The translations under genes were made by a program, and so were the position numbers. Source: an uncultured Carboxylicivirga sp. (GTDB lineage: Bacteria > Bacteroidota > Bacteroidia > Bacteroidales > Marinilabiliaceae). Taken from it: 64,000 bases of DNA. The notes below the pieces were generated by a model. It saw only the letters and a program-made list of their open reading frames with translations. It did no database searches and was not told the DNA's origin. Positions within the stretch are counted from its first letter, which is position 1. Each line of letters starts with the position of its first letter. Location of the stretch: contig CANNEA010000002.1 in assembly GCA_947503525.1 (NCBI GenBank), positions 868,001 through 932,000 of the forward strand. The letters run 5' to 3'. This document shows, in pieces, positions 1 through 9,887 of the stretch.

Positions 1-909
1 CACAATGAATTCGCGTAAAGCATTGATTTCAGAAATGATAGCTGTAATTTGCTCCGGGCTCACCTCAATATGGCTGATTTCATCCTGAACAATAACCAAT
101 TTACCATCTACTTCCATAGTCTTTGGCTCACCTATCTCAGTTGTGATTTTAACTCCTTGATAGGCCGTTTTTAATTTTGCTAAGCGCTCTGATAATTCAG
201 CAAAGTTAGGCTGGTTGCTATAATTATTAAGGATAATCTCAAGGATATTGATAATTTCCTTTTGTTCAGCCATACGGTTAATAAGGCTTTTGTTATTGGT
301 TTGCTCAATAACTTTTCCTGAAATGTAAAGACCTTCAATCCAGGCACCAGTAACAATTAAAGAAGAAACATTACTACGTTTTTGATTACGTAAGTATGAG
401 TCCATTTTATTGAAACTTGAAATGGAGATTTGCATTAATGAATCCAGGTTGTTGCTGTTAGTAGCCAATCGTTTTAATGAATTAAAATCGAAGAACTGCC
501 CAACTTTAATGCCTTCGGCAAGTGACTTGATAGATACCAAATACGAAACAACAATAGTGTTTTTATCAAAAGTATTGATGTAACCTAAGTCTGCACTGTA
601 AACACCTAGGTTTAAAGCGCGTTTAAAGCTTGTATTATAATTATCAATTTGTTCTGGCTTATTTAATATCTTCTGAGAAAAATCAACACCTGTTGACTTA
701 ATTAGTGAGGCCATTTCAACCGGAGATGAAATATTCTGGATAACATCACTCATTACTTCTTCAGAAAGCTCAAGAGGCGCAGCATTCGCTAATGAATCAT
801 TGAAAGTCAATTCATCGGATGATCCTCCTTTATTAGATGATCCTCCACAAGCAGTTAACAAAAAAGCACCTGCAAGCGCTAGGGTTAAGTAATTGAATTT
901 CTTAAACAT
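1..909 (-). CDS. Lipoprotein of unknown function, C-terminus beyond window
   Basis: The reading frame is open from the ATG at 909 to the left edge of the window, so 303 residues are visible and the C-terminus is missing. The first 20 residues form a lipoprotein signal, with a lysine-rich start, a hydrophobic stretch and the lipobox LLTAC, followed by GGSSNKGGSS. The acidic or small residues after the cysteine suggest export to the outer membrane. The rest is predicted to be mostly helical and soluble, without a motif I recognise. It follows the ABC transporter gene by 56 bp on the same strand, so it may be the last visible gene of the SiaB/SiaC/ABC operon. Function unknown. Confidence 0.8.
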   Translation of the reverse strand, partial: MFKKFNYLTLALAGAFLLTACGGSSNKGGSSDELTFNDSLANAAPLELSEEVMSDVIQNISSPVEMASLIKSTGVDFSQKILNKPEQIDNYNTSFKRALNLGVYSADLGYINTFDKNTIVVSYLVSIKSLAEGIKVGQFFDFNSLKRLATNSNNLDSLMQISISSFNKMDSYLRNQKRSNVSSLIVTGAWIEGLYISGKVIEQTNNKSLINRMAEQKEIINILEIILNNYSNQPNFAELSERLAKLKTAYQGVKITTEIGEPKTMEVDGKLVIVQDEISHIEVSPEQITAIISEINALREFIV

Positions 910-965
910 ATTTATAAATTTTGATTTCAATTTAGATCAATTATACTTATATATGTAACAAAAGG

Positions 966-3900
966 TTACTTTTTGAATAGTTTTAATTCACTTAGGTAAT
1001 CTAAGGCTTTCTTAAGCCAGTCGAAGTATAGAGCCAGATACATAAGACCCGTTAGCAACCAGACAACAGATATATTAAACCATAATGTGTCAAAATACTT
1101 TCCGGCAAAATGTTTCTGTGGTGCAAGAAAGTGAGCTCTGAAGTCTAAGAAATGTTCTGGTTCAGGGACTTGATATATTGGATCCACAACCTGAACTAAC
1201 TTATCTCCATCTCGAAGTATCTTGTTCTTATCAAATGTCTTACGAACGATATCTTCAATGCTTTCGTTCATAAAATCATCTTTTATGCGGTTGAATTTTT
1301 CTTTATTGGTTTTAAGGTTCTGATTGATAAATAAATCAATTTTATTATTGGCTTCGAAAAAGATCTGACTATAATGATTCTTTAATGTATTAAGATATGT
1401 TTCTAATTCAGATGCAAGTTCAGGCGTGAAATCATTAGCATTAACCTTATCAATATTGGCAAAACCAATAGTGGGTACTCGCTTTAATTCCTTTGATATC
1501 TCATTATGTAATAGAGCCAAATCAGCGTTAAAATTCTTTTCTGATTTATCCTGTGAATTGAAGAAATGTTCGCGACAGGCATTCAATATTTCTTCCATTT
1601 CTGGAATGTAATAAACCTGTTTGAAGTCAGATTTACTGTTGACTAATTCAATATCAAATATATTCTTGCGATAGTTGTTGTGCTTGTATTGATGCACCAT
1701 TAAACCTTCATATATATATCGCGAAGGCATGGCTTCTGCTACAATAGGCACTTTATCTATACTAGTAAAGTCTTTGTTCAGTTTATCAAAGGTAAACATG
1801 GCACCTCCCAATACCATTTGAGGAATCATTACAAGAGGAATGAGAATGTAAATGGTTACAATTGAGTTGAAGGATGCTGATAATATTAGACCCAGAATAT
1901 TGGCAAAAGCCGATACTGAAAATAGTGCCAACCAAAATTCAAAGGTCATTCCTTTAATACCCAGAATGAGATTTCCTACCACCACAAACAGAATCATTTG
2001 TGTTGCCGATAAGGTAAATAAGATAAGTACTTTAGATGCCAGGTAACTTGAGCGACTTAGGTTTAGGAAGGATTCCCGTTTAAGTATTTTAGCATCTTTA
2101 AAAATTTCTTCCGCACTTACTATTAAACCAAAAAAGAGCGCAACAATAATTCCCATAAAGAAGTATGGTGGGATATTGTCATTTTCTCTAAATATATAAA
2201 CATTCGATTCCGGATCTACAATATAATGGATCAGGTAAGCCAAAATAAAACCAAGAAGTGGAGCTTCCAGAAGATTAAGTAAGATGTATTGCTTATTACT
2301 TATCTTGGCAAAGAAATCTCTTATTGTATATATCTTGAACTGATTAAACCACGTAGGTATACTTAATGATTTGGGAGGAGCTGAATCAACTGTATTAGTT
2401 TGCGGTAACTCAATATTTTCTTTATAATGCTCGTGCCATTCTTCAGGTTTGGTTTTTCGATTGTTGGTATAATTTCCGTATTCATCAATTACATTGGCAT
2501 CAATAATGTTAAAGATGAGTTCAGGATTTAAGTTACCACAAGTAGAACATTCTCCCTGGTCACTGTTAATCTGTGCATCAAGACGTTTGAAGTAGATTAA
2601 CGATTCACTTGGATTACCATAAAACACAGGATAACCACCTGTGTCGAGAATATACATCTTATCGAACATTTTGTAGATATCCGATGATGGTTGATGAATA
2701 ACTACAAAAATGAGTTTGCCTTTAAGAGCTAGTTCACGCAAAAGGTTCATCACATTCTCCGAGTCGCGAGATGATAAACCTGAAGTTGGTTCATCAACAA
2801 ATAGTATTCCTGGTTCGCGAATTAACTCCAAAGCAATATTCAATCTTTTGCGCTGACCTCCACTGATCATCTTGTTTAGTGGTGATCCAACTTTAAGGTT
2901 TCTTCTTTCATATAATCCCAGACTGGTTAATGTTGAATTAACCATTTCTGTCATTTCTTCTTCGCTTTTATCTTTAAAGCAAAGTTTAGCATTATAATAT
3001 AAGTTGTCGAAAACGGAAAGCTCTTCGATGAGGAGATCATCCTGCGGGATGTATCCAATTACGCCTTCTACCTTATCTCTTTCTTTATGAAGGTTGTATC
3101 CATTTATCAGAACCTCTCCTTCGGTTGGCGATTCAATGCCTGAAAGCACATTAAGCAGAGTGGTTTTACCAGCTCCACTTGCTCCCATTATTCCCATTAA
3201 TTTTCCCTGGCCTTCTGAGATATTAACATCTCGTAGCCCAATTCCTCCGGACTTAAATTGAAACCCTACATTTTTTACCTCATATGATATTTTGGATTCT
3301 GCAGAATCCGCCATAAAATGAGTAACAACATCGGTATAGTATACAGGAAGACCTTTGGGTAATTTAATGAAACTACCTTTTGGGAAAAGGTATATTCGAC
3401 GATTGTTTATTAATAAACTATTTAAAAATAGTTCTTGATTTCCTGTATAGCGCAGAAAATAGAGGCCCGCACTTTTAACTCTAAGAATTAAAACACTACC
3501 ATCCAGCGCGCCTGTTTGAATTGATTTTGCCTCTGTGTAATTTGATTCTTGATCATTGACGACCATCACATCTGGCATATCCAGTTTGCTTAAATCGTCA
3601 TTAACGGTATAGGCTTCAATGGCATCAATTTCTTCTTTTGGCAATTTAAAAACATCTGCCACAGTGTTGATAATAGCCATTCTTTGTTCGGTAAACTTTC
3701 GATCAGTGTTTACCAATTCATACAGTCGGAGCAAAACAACCACTTTCTGCTCCTTATTTAACTTCTTGTTAATTTTTTTACATATACCTAAAATTTTAAC
3801 TGAATCTTTCATTGAGGTAAGTTTGACTTTACCTTCCGGTTCGTCCTTACCCAATTTGGAATCCTTTGAAAACTTCAGAAAGAGTGAGAAATATTCTTCA

Positions 3901-4031
3901 ACAGCCTCAGCATTAAGCTGCTGTTTCAAAAAGGTTTTAACATATGCGGTTTCGTTGTCTTCAACTCCTCCATCTTGTTTGGCAATTAGACCAAACAGTT
4001 GCATTAAGGCCTTTAATATCTCTTCACTCAT
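966..4031 (-). CDS. ABCG-like ATP-binding/permease fusion with TerB-like N-terminal domain
   Basis: This 1021-residue protein is a half-transporter with the ATPase ahead of the membrane domain, as in the ABCG/White family. Residues 1-140 are a helical TerB-like domain. Residues 150-240 look like a small beta domain of FHA type. The ATPase follows, with Walker A GASGAGKTT near 285, signature SGGQRKRL near 390 and Walker B ILFVDEPTSGL. Residues 580-800 contain several hydrophobic helices of an ABC-2 permease. A long soluble segment follows, and a last membrane helix lies near 995. The substrate cannot be read from the sequence. It sits 29 bp after the siaC-like gene, which suggests that its activity or assembly is tied to that phospho-switch. 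Confidence 0.85.
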   Translation of the reverse strand: MSEEILKALMQLFGLIAKQDGGVEDNETAYVKTFLKQQLNAEAVEEYFSLFLKFSKDSKLGKDEPEGKVKLTSMKDSVKILGICKKINKKLNKEQKVVVLLRLYELVNTDRKFTEQRMAIINTVADVFKLPKEEIDAIEAYTVNDDLSKLDMPDVMVVNDQESNYTEAKSIQTGALDGSVLILRVKSAGLYFLRYTGNQELFLNSLLINNRRIYLFPKGSFIKLPKGLPVYYTDVVTHFMADSAESKISYEVKNVGFQFKSGGIGLRDVNISEGQGKLMGIMGASGAGKTTLLNVLSGIESPTEGEVLINGYNLHKERDKVEGVIGYIPQDDLLIEELSVFDNLYYNAKLCFKDKSEEEMTEMVNSTLTSLGLYERRNLKVGSPLNKMISGGQRKRLNIALELIREPGILFVDEPTSGLSSRDSENVMNLLRELALKGKLIFVVIHQPSSDIYKMFDKMYILDTGGYPVFYGNPSESLIYFKRLDAQINSDQGECSTCGNLNPELIFNIIDANVIDEYGNYTNNRKTKPEEWHEHYKENIELPQTNTVDSAPPKSLSIPTWFNQFKIYTIRDFFAKISNKQYILLNLLEAPLLGFILAYLIHYIVDPESNVYIFRENDNIPPYFFMGIIVALFFGLIVSAEEIFKDAKILKRESFLNLSRSSYLASKVLILFTLSATQMILFVVVGNLILGIKGMTFEFWLALFSVSAFANILGLILSASFNSIVTIYILIPLVMIPQMVLGGAMFTFDKLNKDFTSIDKVPIVAEAMPSRYIYEGLMVHQYKHNNYRKNIFDIELVNSKSDFKQVYYIPEMEEILNACREHFFNSQDKSEKNFNADLALLHNEISKELKRVPTIGFANIDKVNANDFTPELASELETYLNTLKNHYSQIFFEANNKIDLFINQNLKTNKEKFNRIKDDFMNESIEDIVRKTFDKNKILRDGDKLVQVVDPIYQVPEPEHFLDFRAHFLAPQKHFAGKYFDTLWFNISVVWLLTGLMYLALYFDWLKKALDYLSELKLFKK

Positions 4032-4060
4032 AGTTTAGGTGTAGGGGGTGCAATTAACAA

Positions 4061-4441
4061 TTAGTCAGTGTAAGCTATGTATTCAAACGGGATCTCAACA
4101 ATATCAGCATATTCCTCGCCCGCTTCTAACATATCTTCTTCTTCTTCGTGATAATGCCAGTTGATAAGCACTTTATGATCATTTTCAACGATTTCTTCAA
4201 ATTTCAAAAGAATATCAAGAATAATTTTTGAAGAAGCTGTGTTGAAATATTCCAATTTGAAATTGAAAACAGTTTTATCACAAGGAGCCTCAGAATAAGC
4301 ATCTATCCACTCTAAAATTGGCTCATAAAACATGTTTACATCCTCAGGTAAAGAGCGACCTGAAATTTCGAATTGACCGTTATCTTTATCAAGAATTACA
4401 TTTGGGGTATCGTCAGTTCCCTTAATGTTAATAAGTTCCAT
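4061..4441 (-). CDS. SiaC-family regulatory phosphoprotein (DUF1987)
   Basis: This 126-residue protein matches the DUF1987/SiaC family: an N-terminal beta segment, the core pattern EYFNTASSKIILDIL, then WHYHEEEEDMLEAGEEY and an acidic C-terminus. SiaC-type proteins have an anti-anti-sigma-like fold. In Pseudomonas, SiaC is phosphorylated by SiaB and in its unphosphorylated form activates the diguanylate cyclase SiaD. The Thr/Ser residues in the NTASS segment are the likely phosphorylation region here, by inference. The gene follows the kinase by 10 bp. No GGDEF protein is encoded nearby, so its partner is probably different, perhaps the ABC protein encoded just downstream. Confidence 0.8.
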   Translation of the reverse strand: MELINIKGTDDTPNVILDKDNGQFEISGRSLPEDVNMFYEPILEWIDAYSEAPCDKTVFNFKLEYFNTASSKIILDILLKFEEIVENDHKVLINWHYHEEEEDMLEAGEEYADIVEIPFEYIAYTD

Positions 4442-4451
4442 ATTTGTAGAT

Positions 4452-5024
4452 TTAAGTTCTTTTAATAGTTGATGTTAGAATAAAAAAGCTCACTTCTTCA
4501 TTTAGTTCTTTAAACTGATAACCAAGTTTGCTTCCTGTCTTTTTAGCGATATCGATAAAACCTAAGCCAGCACCGCCTTTTTCTGAAATTCGACCATCTC
4601 GCATTTGCTGCTTATACAAATCTGAGAGTCCTTTTTTATCAAGGCTGTTTACTAATTCCAGATTCTTTTTAAGCTCAGGTACTTTCACGTTTTTAATAAC
4701 ATTACCTGTAATGATGTTATAACTTTCCTCACCATGACTTACCATAACAATACCTCTGCGTTCCTCTTCTTCATCATCCGTTAAAGAGTCAGCATGTTTG
4801 CTAATGTTCTGAAGACATTCAACCATTACATTAAACACCTTGCGCTGTACAGAATTCGATTCCTCTGTTTTTGCCAGGCTTCGCTCAGTTAACGATGTGA
4901 AGGTCTTTGTAATTTCCTGTGTTACCTCTCCTTCGTAAACCAAGTTAATCTCATTGGTTTTCATGCTTTTGTACATTTGGTACGCAAAATCCAGAAAACC
5001 CTGATTCTCATTCATTTTATCCAT
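4452..5024 (-). CDS. SiaB-family protein kinase (DUF6272)
   Basis: The 190-residue product has the layout of a small GHKL-type ATPase without a receiver or dimerisation domain. The N box is seen in VMVECLQNISKHAD (about residues 70-85). A glycine-rich lid, GGAGLGFIDIAKKTGS, lies near residues 150-165. The C-terminal strand EEVSFFILTSTI is also typical. SiaB-type kinases phosphorylate the SiaC partner on Ser/Thr, and the SiaC homologue is encoded 10 bp downstream. A candidate promoter with TTG and TATTTTTG boxes lies 63 nt upstream of the ATG at 5024. No cognate PP2C/SpoIIE phosphatase (SiaA) is visible in the window. Confidence 0.78.
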   Translation of the reverse strand: MDKMNENQGFLDFAYQMYKSMKTNEINLVYEGEVTQEITKTFTSLTERSLAKTEESNSVQRKVFNVMVECLQNISKHADSLTDDEEEERRGIVMVSHGEESYNIITGNVIKNVKVPELKKNLELVNSLDKKGLSDLYKQQMRDGRISEKGGAGLGFIDIAKKTGSKLGYQFKELNEEVSFFILTSTIKRT

Positions 5025-5086
5025 GTCTACAAGTGTGTTAAACTTTTATATAGTTAATCCCACTATTTTTTTCATTCCTTGGGAAG

Positions 5087-5117
5087 CAAAAATAGAAAGA
5101 ACCATATATTTACCCAA
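5087..5117 (-). promoter_or_regulatory. Candidate sigma-ABfr promoter for the siaB-like operon
   Basis: On the minus strand a TTG (-33 element) at 5117-5115 and TATTTTTG (-7 element, consensus TAnnTTTG) at 5094-5087 are separated by 20 bp. They lie 63 nt before the ATG of the kinase gene. The match to the Bacteroidota consensus is good, but no start site is proven. Confidence 0.45.
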
Positions 5118-5467
5118 TCATTTGAATGGTTATTAGTTCTTAAATATGCTAATTATTTTCCTTTATTTAGGTTAAAAACCTTTCTATTAGTCCAAAACAT
5201 CAGCTATTTGGCAATAGTTCGCATCATATTGTTTGATACAGTGCGTATTTAATACGGAAAAGTTTAATTTTTGTTTGATTTATTTCCACTAAATACCTGA
5301 TGTAGCCTGTAAACGTAAAAAGTGGTGTGAGTAATGAAGACTGAAAATTTGGCTTGAAATGAATAATGAATGGTAAATCTAAAAGGAGGTAATGTGCTAT
5401 TGAACTATTCTTGTTTCTTTCTTCAGGTGAAAGAATAATTAAGCTATAGCTTTTTGGAATGCCATAC
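5118..5467. other. Intergenic stretch without a recognised gene
   Basis: The gap between the siaB promoter and the end of the acetyltransferase-like gene holds no convincing ORF on either strand. It contains a short palindrome (CGTATT-T-AATACG near 5246-5258), a purine-rich AAAAGGAGG run not followed by an open frame, and a 7-bp stem (TTCTTTC/GAAAGAA near 5419-5435) that might end transcription of the upstream minus-strand gene. None of these has enough support for a named element. Confidence 0.4.
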
Positions 5468-6028
5468 TTAATTGCAATTGATCATGTAATTAGATAAGTA
5501 AATACCCATGTGGACTTTAATTAAATGACTACTCGTTAGGTCTAATGAGGCCTGACGAATAAAGCCTCGGGATAAGTATGAATCAAGTTTAGAGTTTGAG
5601 TCAAGACTTTCCGTCTGAATGAACATTCGCTTTGGCTGAAACTCAAAACTTTTCTCAATCGCCATTGAAATTAAATGCTCCTCTAGATCAAGACCTTTGA
5701 ACTGAGGCATTATTCCCAAATTTTGTATTTCGATTTGATTATCACTGGTTAGTAATAAATCAAATGAACCAATAGTCGTTTGTTTATGTATGGCGATATA
5801 TCGATTTATATTAGGCATTTGTAGGTTCTCCATTGTGAGGGAGTAGTTTGGCAATAATGTATTTACAAAACTAACATCGATTATGCGCTCGTTAGCAATA
5901 TTGTACTTTTGTTTTGTGGAATAGTTCTTTACTTTTAGTAAAGTGATCTGATCATCGAAACCGTCTTTGGGAATAAACTGTTTCTTTTCGGTAATCTCTA
6001 AAATGTCAAAAGAGTTTGTACTTTTCAT
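5468..6028 (-). CDS. GNAT-like acyltransferase, divergent
   Basis: This is a 186-residue soluble protein. The second half has the strand-helix order of a GNAT acetyltransferase. IEIQNLGIMPQFKGLDLEEHLI (about 110-130, described here by position) corresponds to the strand-4/acetyl-CoA loop/helix-3 region, followed by RMFIQTES and the SYLSRGF motif typical of the family's C-terminus. The canonical Q/RxxGxG/A pyrophosphate loop is degenerate (QFKGLD), so activity and substrate are uncertain. The first 60 residues are not recognisable. It is separated by 100 bp from the next minus-strand gene and probably has its own promoter, though no clear -7 box was found. Confidence 0.55.
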   Translation of the reverse strand: MKSTNSFDILEITEKKQFIPKDGFDDQITLLKVKNYSTKQKYNIANERIIDVSFVNTLLPNYSLTMENLQMPNINRYIAIHKQTTIGSFDLLLTSDNQIEIQNLGIMPQFKGLDLEEHLISMAIEKSFEFQPKRMFIQTESLDSNSKLDSYLSRGFIRQASLDLTSSHLIKVHMGIYLSNYMINCN

Positions 6029-6128
6029 GATAGTCAGATTTATAACATCTTACTATCGTGAGGCAAGATTGATGCCATTACCCTTTTAAACAAAGGTTAA
6101 AAATACCAAAGTAACATTAATTAAGTTG

Positions 6129-7118
6129 TTAAATGACAGATTCCCAGTTTTTTGACTTATTGGATATGAGCAGTGTATCAATTACTTTTTGATTCAAAAC
6201 AGCATCATCGGCTAGGTATGGAAGCTCTAATTTGTTTAAAATACTATTGGAGAATGATTCAAACATAAGGGCATATTGGTCAACCGGATCAAAAGAGACT
6301 TCTCGCGTTCCAATTCCGCTAATAACACTAATTTTTGCGTGAACATCAGAGTAGGTATTAAAAGGCAGATGAATTATAATGTGGCCAGCATCACCAATAA
6401 TTTCAACTTTCTGATAGGCGTCAGAGCTAGTACTTACGTGGAAGCTTGCTCGCGCAGTTCCAAAATCCAGAAGCGCAGATGTTATAATATCCGTGCCAAA
6501 ATCTTTGTGATAACTAATCTGACTTACCACACTGATAGGTTCTTTATCGAGTAAAAATCGTGGTGTAGATATTGCATAGCAACCAATGTCCATAAGTCCG
6601 CCACCTCCATATTCTTTTATGTTTCTAATGTTAGATGGAGATGGATTGTTGTACGAAAAAGAAGTATGAATAAAGTTTACTTTGCCAATGTTGTTGGTTC
6701 GTATAACGTCACGTGCAAATTGCCATTGGGGATGGAACTTGTACATAAAAGCTTCCATCAATTGTACACCCTTTTTTTGAGTGTATTCCAAAATATATTC
6801 TGCTTCCTCAGCATTCATACACATTGGCTTTTCACATAGAATATGTTTACCGGCGTCAGCAGCTTTAATAATCCATTCGGCATGCATATGGTTTGGAAGT
6901 GGTATAAAAACCGCATCAATCTGATCGTCTTTTAAGATAGCCTCATAACTACCATAAGCCTTTGGGATATTGAATTTTTTGGCCGTGTCAATAGCTTTTG
7001 TTTCTGATCGCGATGCAATGGCTACAATTTCTACGTTTGTTAATTTTTGAACCGGTAGAACAATCCTTTTAATGAAGTGATTAGAAACACTTAAAATGCC
7101 AAATCTTAGTTTTTTCAT
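6129..7118 (-). CDS. Gfo/Idh/MocA family NAD(P)-dependent oxidoreductase
   Basis: The 329-residue product has an N-terminal Rossmann fold with family signatures. These include AIASRS after strand 2, DAVFIPLPNHMHAEW near residues 70-85 and the catalytic EKPM (lysine near 97) that marks the Gfo/Idh/MocA family. The C-terminal alpha/beta domain has GGGGLMDIGCYAI with the family's G-x-L-x-D-x-G-x-Y pattern. Members oxidise or reduce sugars, inositol or related polyols, but the substrate cannot be told. The gene begins 2 bp after the stop of the large propeller gene, so the two are very probably co-transcribed. No signal peptide is seen, so it is cytoplasmic. Confidence 0.85.
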   Translation of the reverse strand: MKKLRFGILSVSNHFIKRIVLPVQKLTNVEIVAIASRSETKAIDTAKKFNIPKAYGSYEAILKDDQIDAVFIPLPNHMHAEWIIKAADAGKHILCEKPMCMNAEEAEYILEYTQKKGVQLMEAFMYKFHPQWQFARDVIRTNNIGKVNFIHTSFSYNNPSPSNIRNIKEYGGGGLMDIGCYAISTPRFLLDKEPISVVSQISYHKDFGTDIITSALLDFGTARASFHVSTSSDAYQKVEIIGDAGHIIIHLPFNTYSDVHAKISVISGIGTREVSFDPVDQYALMFESFSNSILNKLELPYLADDAVLNQKVIDTLLISNKSKNWESVI

Positions 7119-7120
7119 GA

Positions 7121-9832
7121 TTATTCTACTCGATAGTTATAAAGATAATTATTTGCGCCTGCAACGATTAAGTTAAACTTAACTGAGGAAGATTTTAGAA
7201 ACCCAATACTAAACCTGGATTTGCCTGCCAACGGAAATCCTTTGTAAATTTCACCGTCACTGTTTAATAAATGAATTTCATCACCCTGTAACTCTGAAAT
7301 ACCAAATTTAATATTTTGAGATGAGAATTGATAGAGATCAACATTTAAGTTAATTTCATTCTCAAACTCATAATCAAATCTCTTTTTTAAAACATTATTG
7401 AATAAGCTTACCTTGTGAGGCTCAGAAATTAGATAATGTATTTGTCCATTCTGAATAAAACTATTCAGTTTATGTCCACCTTCGAGTTTAGTCAAAGTGT
7501 TGGTGCTTACTGTTCCCGTTTTTATTTCAATTCGTTTGATTGCGCCTGAATGACTACTTGTTATGAGTTCGGCTTTGGGAGTGTTTATATTTTGAATAAA
7601 AAACGGACTATACTTGTTTCGAATAAATGCATCTTTGATCGGTACCCGAATGTTTCCCCTTCTATCAAGAATGTAGTTCTTACGATCATCTGAAAAAACA
7701 AGGTAGTCTTTGTTGCTTGTTCTGAAGTGTTGTAAAGGCTGATTCACTAACCCTTCTGAGCCTTTAAATTTCCATCCAGGAACAAGGTTACCCTTTGAAT
7801 TATAAAGGTAAACTTTTCTGTTCTCGCAGGCGATAAAAAATCGATAGTTCCTATTATTGTCATAGTCAATTACGGCTAATCCATTGGTAGCTGTAGATGG
7901 CAGTTTAACCGGGAAATTAGCAACATGATTACCATTCCTATCTAAAATGTAAATCTTATTTTTGGTATTAAAGATATATTGTAGCTTGTTGTTTTTATAA
8001 TAATCGATTTGAACAATTTCGCTAAGGATTGGTCCATCTAAAGGTTTTTTCCAGAGCATTCTTCCGTTGTTGCTCATTAAATAAAGATTGTCACTTGCAT
8101 CTTGAATTATGACTTCTCGTTCATTTGAATTATGATTTTTTACTAAAGTTGGTTTTGTGATTGCTACAGAATCCAGTAGGCTTTGCCATACAGTTTCCGG
8201 TTCTGATGATTTATTTGGTAAATGCTGCAGGTAGGAGGTCGCGTATACCATATCTCCTGTACCGCTTAATTGAAAGCCACATGCATAAAAATTTCCCAGT
8301 GCCTCCTTCTGAATTTCAGTTATTCCATCCCACAATGGTGTAAATATATTTTGTGTTATATGTGGGAGGTATTCCATCTCACCAAAAATAAATATATTAT
8401 CTCTCGTTGAGAAATTCTCTAGAAATCGTTGGTGGGTTTTATTATACTTCAGTGTTTTATGTAGCATATTGCTGTATAAAAACTGTTCCAATTGTTTATA
8501 GTTATCAGCAATAACTATGTGGTTCTTATATAAGGTAAAGTATTGGCTTGGTACTTTATAAAAAAGTTGACCAAACAAGTGTTCCAGGAGATTGTCGTTA
8601 AAGCCTTTGTAGATATTGTATTTGATGTCTCCATCCGGTTGATAAACATGTGCCGGTTTGTTCTTTGAATTTCCTCTTTTAAGTAGATCTTTCAGAATTG
8701 TTTCAGATTGTGATTGGCTTTTAACTTCAAATATTAAAATGCCACTATTAGTCTTCGAACCTACCTCATGGGCTAAGGCAATGTTGCCTGCAAGCATGGA
8801 GAAAAATTGTTCTTCAATATCCTTTCCATATTTATTCTTAAAAGTTGCAGCAGATGATTTCTTTTGAAATTTGGATATGCTTTTAGCTAATTTCTCTCCA
8901 CTATCAAACGAATAGGATATATAACCTCTAGTTGAACCGGGTAAAAACTCAATTGTATTTGATCTCCTTGCTTTTGATATGTTTAATAATTCACCAAAGA
9001 TACCATCTGAATTATTTGTGAAGAATCCATTTGTTAATACCCCATCGTTCTTAAATTCAACATCTAATTCGCCCCATTCAGACTGGCTTTTAAGTTTATC
9101 CAGGTTTTTGTGGAAGTCCTTATTAGTATGTGTCTTAAGAATCTTTGGTAAGTGATTTGTATTAACAAAGATATTGATGTCAGCGGTTGAGCTTGCTGTC
9201 TTCTTTACAGTTTGAAAAGCAACAGAATTACTCCAATCCTCGCCCGAAGAAATTTGCCTAAGTGAAGTTTCGATAAGCAGATTGGAAAAACTTGCCATAA
9301 CCATGCCTTTGCTTACACTTACGAAGAATGGGCTTTTTGAATCAGGTTTATTAAATTCATAAATTGTATTGGAATTATATTGCCTTTCCAATATATTAAA
9401 ACTTTGGCTTACTGCAGATTCAATAAAAGAAATTAGGCGATTTTCTTGTTTTTTGTTCCGTAGTTCGATTAAATGTAAGGTGCTAATGTTGTCCTTTCCT
9501 TCGGAGTGAAAAGAAGAATAAAGCGGTAAGAATTTAAACTCTTCTAATCCTGTATTATTCTTTAAAAGAGTGTCAATAAAGTTTATTGGATTAATAGCAG
9601 ATTTAATAATAGCTGAAGAGAAAAACTCTGTTTTGAATTCTATTTCATCATTAAGGATGTTTTGGAGATGATCAATATTTTTTGATTTAACAATGATAGC
9701 TGCACTAGCTGGAATGGCTTTGAGGGACTTTCCATTGTGGTCAAAGTTTTTAAGCCTACTAAGTTGAATAAAAACATAAATTATAAGACATCCAACAAGA
9801 GCAATAACAAGTAATAACCAGCTTTTTTTCAT
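7121..9832 (-). CDS. Large membrane-anchored protein with DUF3352-like N-half and propeller-like C-half
   Basis: The 903-residue protein begins with a basic residue pair and one hydrophobic helix (about 4-25), consistent with an uncleaved anchor or signal peptide. Residues 30-550 resemble the DUF3352 family, which is known from bacterial envelopes without a defined role. Examples are AIPASAAIIVKSKN early on and repeated short beta units such as TRGYISYSFDSG. Residues 580-900 form repeated beta blades of PQQ/WD type: NLYLMSNNGRMLWKKPL, KIYILDRNGNHVANFPVKL and KVYLYNSKGNLVPGW. Overall this suggests a periplasmic scaffold protein. It shares a transcript with the oxidoreductase downstream and has a good promoter candidate 56 nt upstream of the ATG. 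Confidence 0.7.
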   Translation of the reverse strand: MKKSWLLLVIALVGCLIIYVFIQLSRLKNFDHNGKSLKAIPASAAIIVKSKNIDHLQNILNDEIEFKTEFFSSAIIKSAINPINFIDTLLKNNTGLEEFKFLPLYSSFHSEGKDNISTLHLIELRNKKQENRLISFIESAVSQSFNILERQYNSNTIYEFNKPDSKSPFFVSVSKGMVMASFSNLLIETSLRQISSGEDWSNSVAFQTVKKTASSTADINIFVNTNHLPKILKTHTNKDFHKNLDKLKSQSEWGELDVEFKNDGVLTNGFFTNNSDGIFGELLNISKARRSNTIEFLPGSTRGYISYSFDSGEKLAKSISKFQKKSSAATFKNKYGKDIEEQFFSMLAGNIALAHEVGSKTNSGILIFEVKSQSQSETILKDLLKRGNSKNKPAHVYQPDGDIKYNIYKGFNDNLLEHLFGQLFYKVPSQYFTLYKNHIVIADNYKQLEQFLYSNMLHKTLKYNKTHQRFLENFSTRDNIFIFGEMEYLPHITQNIFTPLWDGITEIQKEALGNFYACGFQLSGTGDMVYATSYLQHLPNKSSEPETVWQSLLDSVAITKPTLVKNHNSNEREVIIQDASDNLYLMSNNGRMLWKKPLDGPILSEIVQIDYYKNNKLQYIFNTKNKIYILDRNGNHVANFPVKLPSTATNGLAVIDYDNNRNYRFFIACENRKVYLYNSKGNLVPGWKFKGSEGLVNQPLQHFRTSNKDYLVFSDDRKNYILDRRGNIRVPIKDAFIRNKYSPFFIQNINTPKAELITSSHSGAIKRIEIKTGTVSTNTLTKLEGGHKLNSFIQNGQIHYLISEPHKVSLFNNVLKKRFDYEFENEINLNVDLYQFSSQNIKFGISELQGDEIHLLNSDGEIYKGFPLAGKSRFSIGFLKSSSVKFNLIVAGANNYLYNYRVE

Positions 9833-9887
9833 TCAAATATTCATAATCAAATAACTCAAGGAACCACTTATAATAGTGCTTCAGTTA

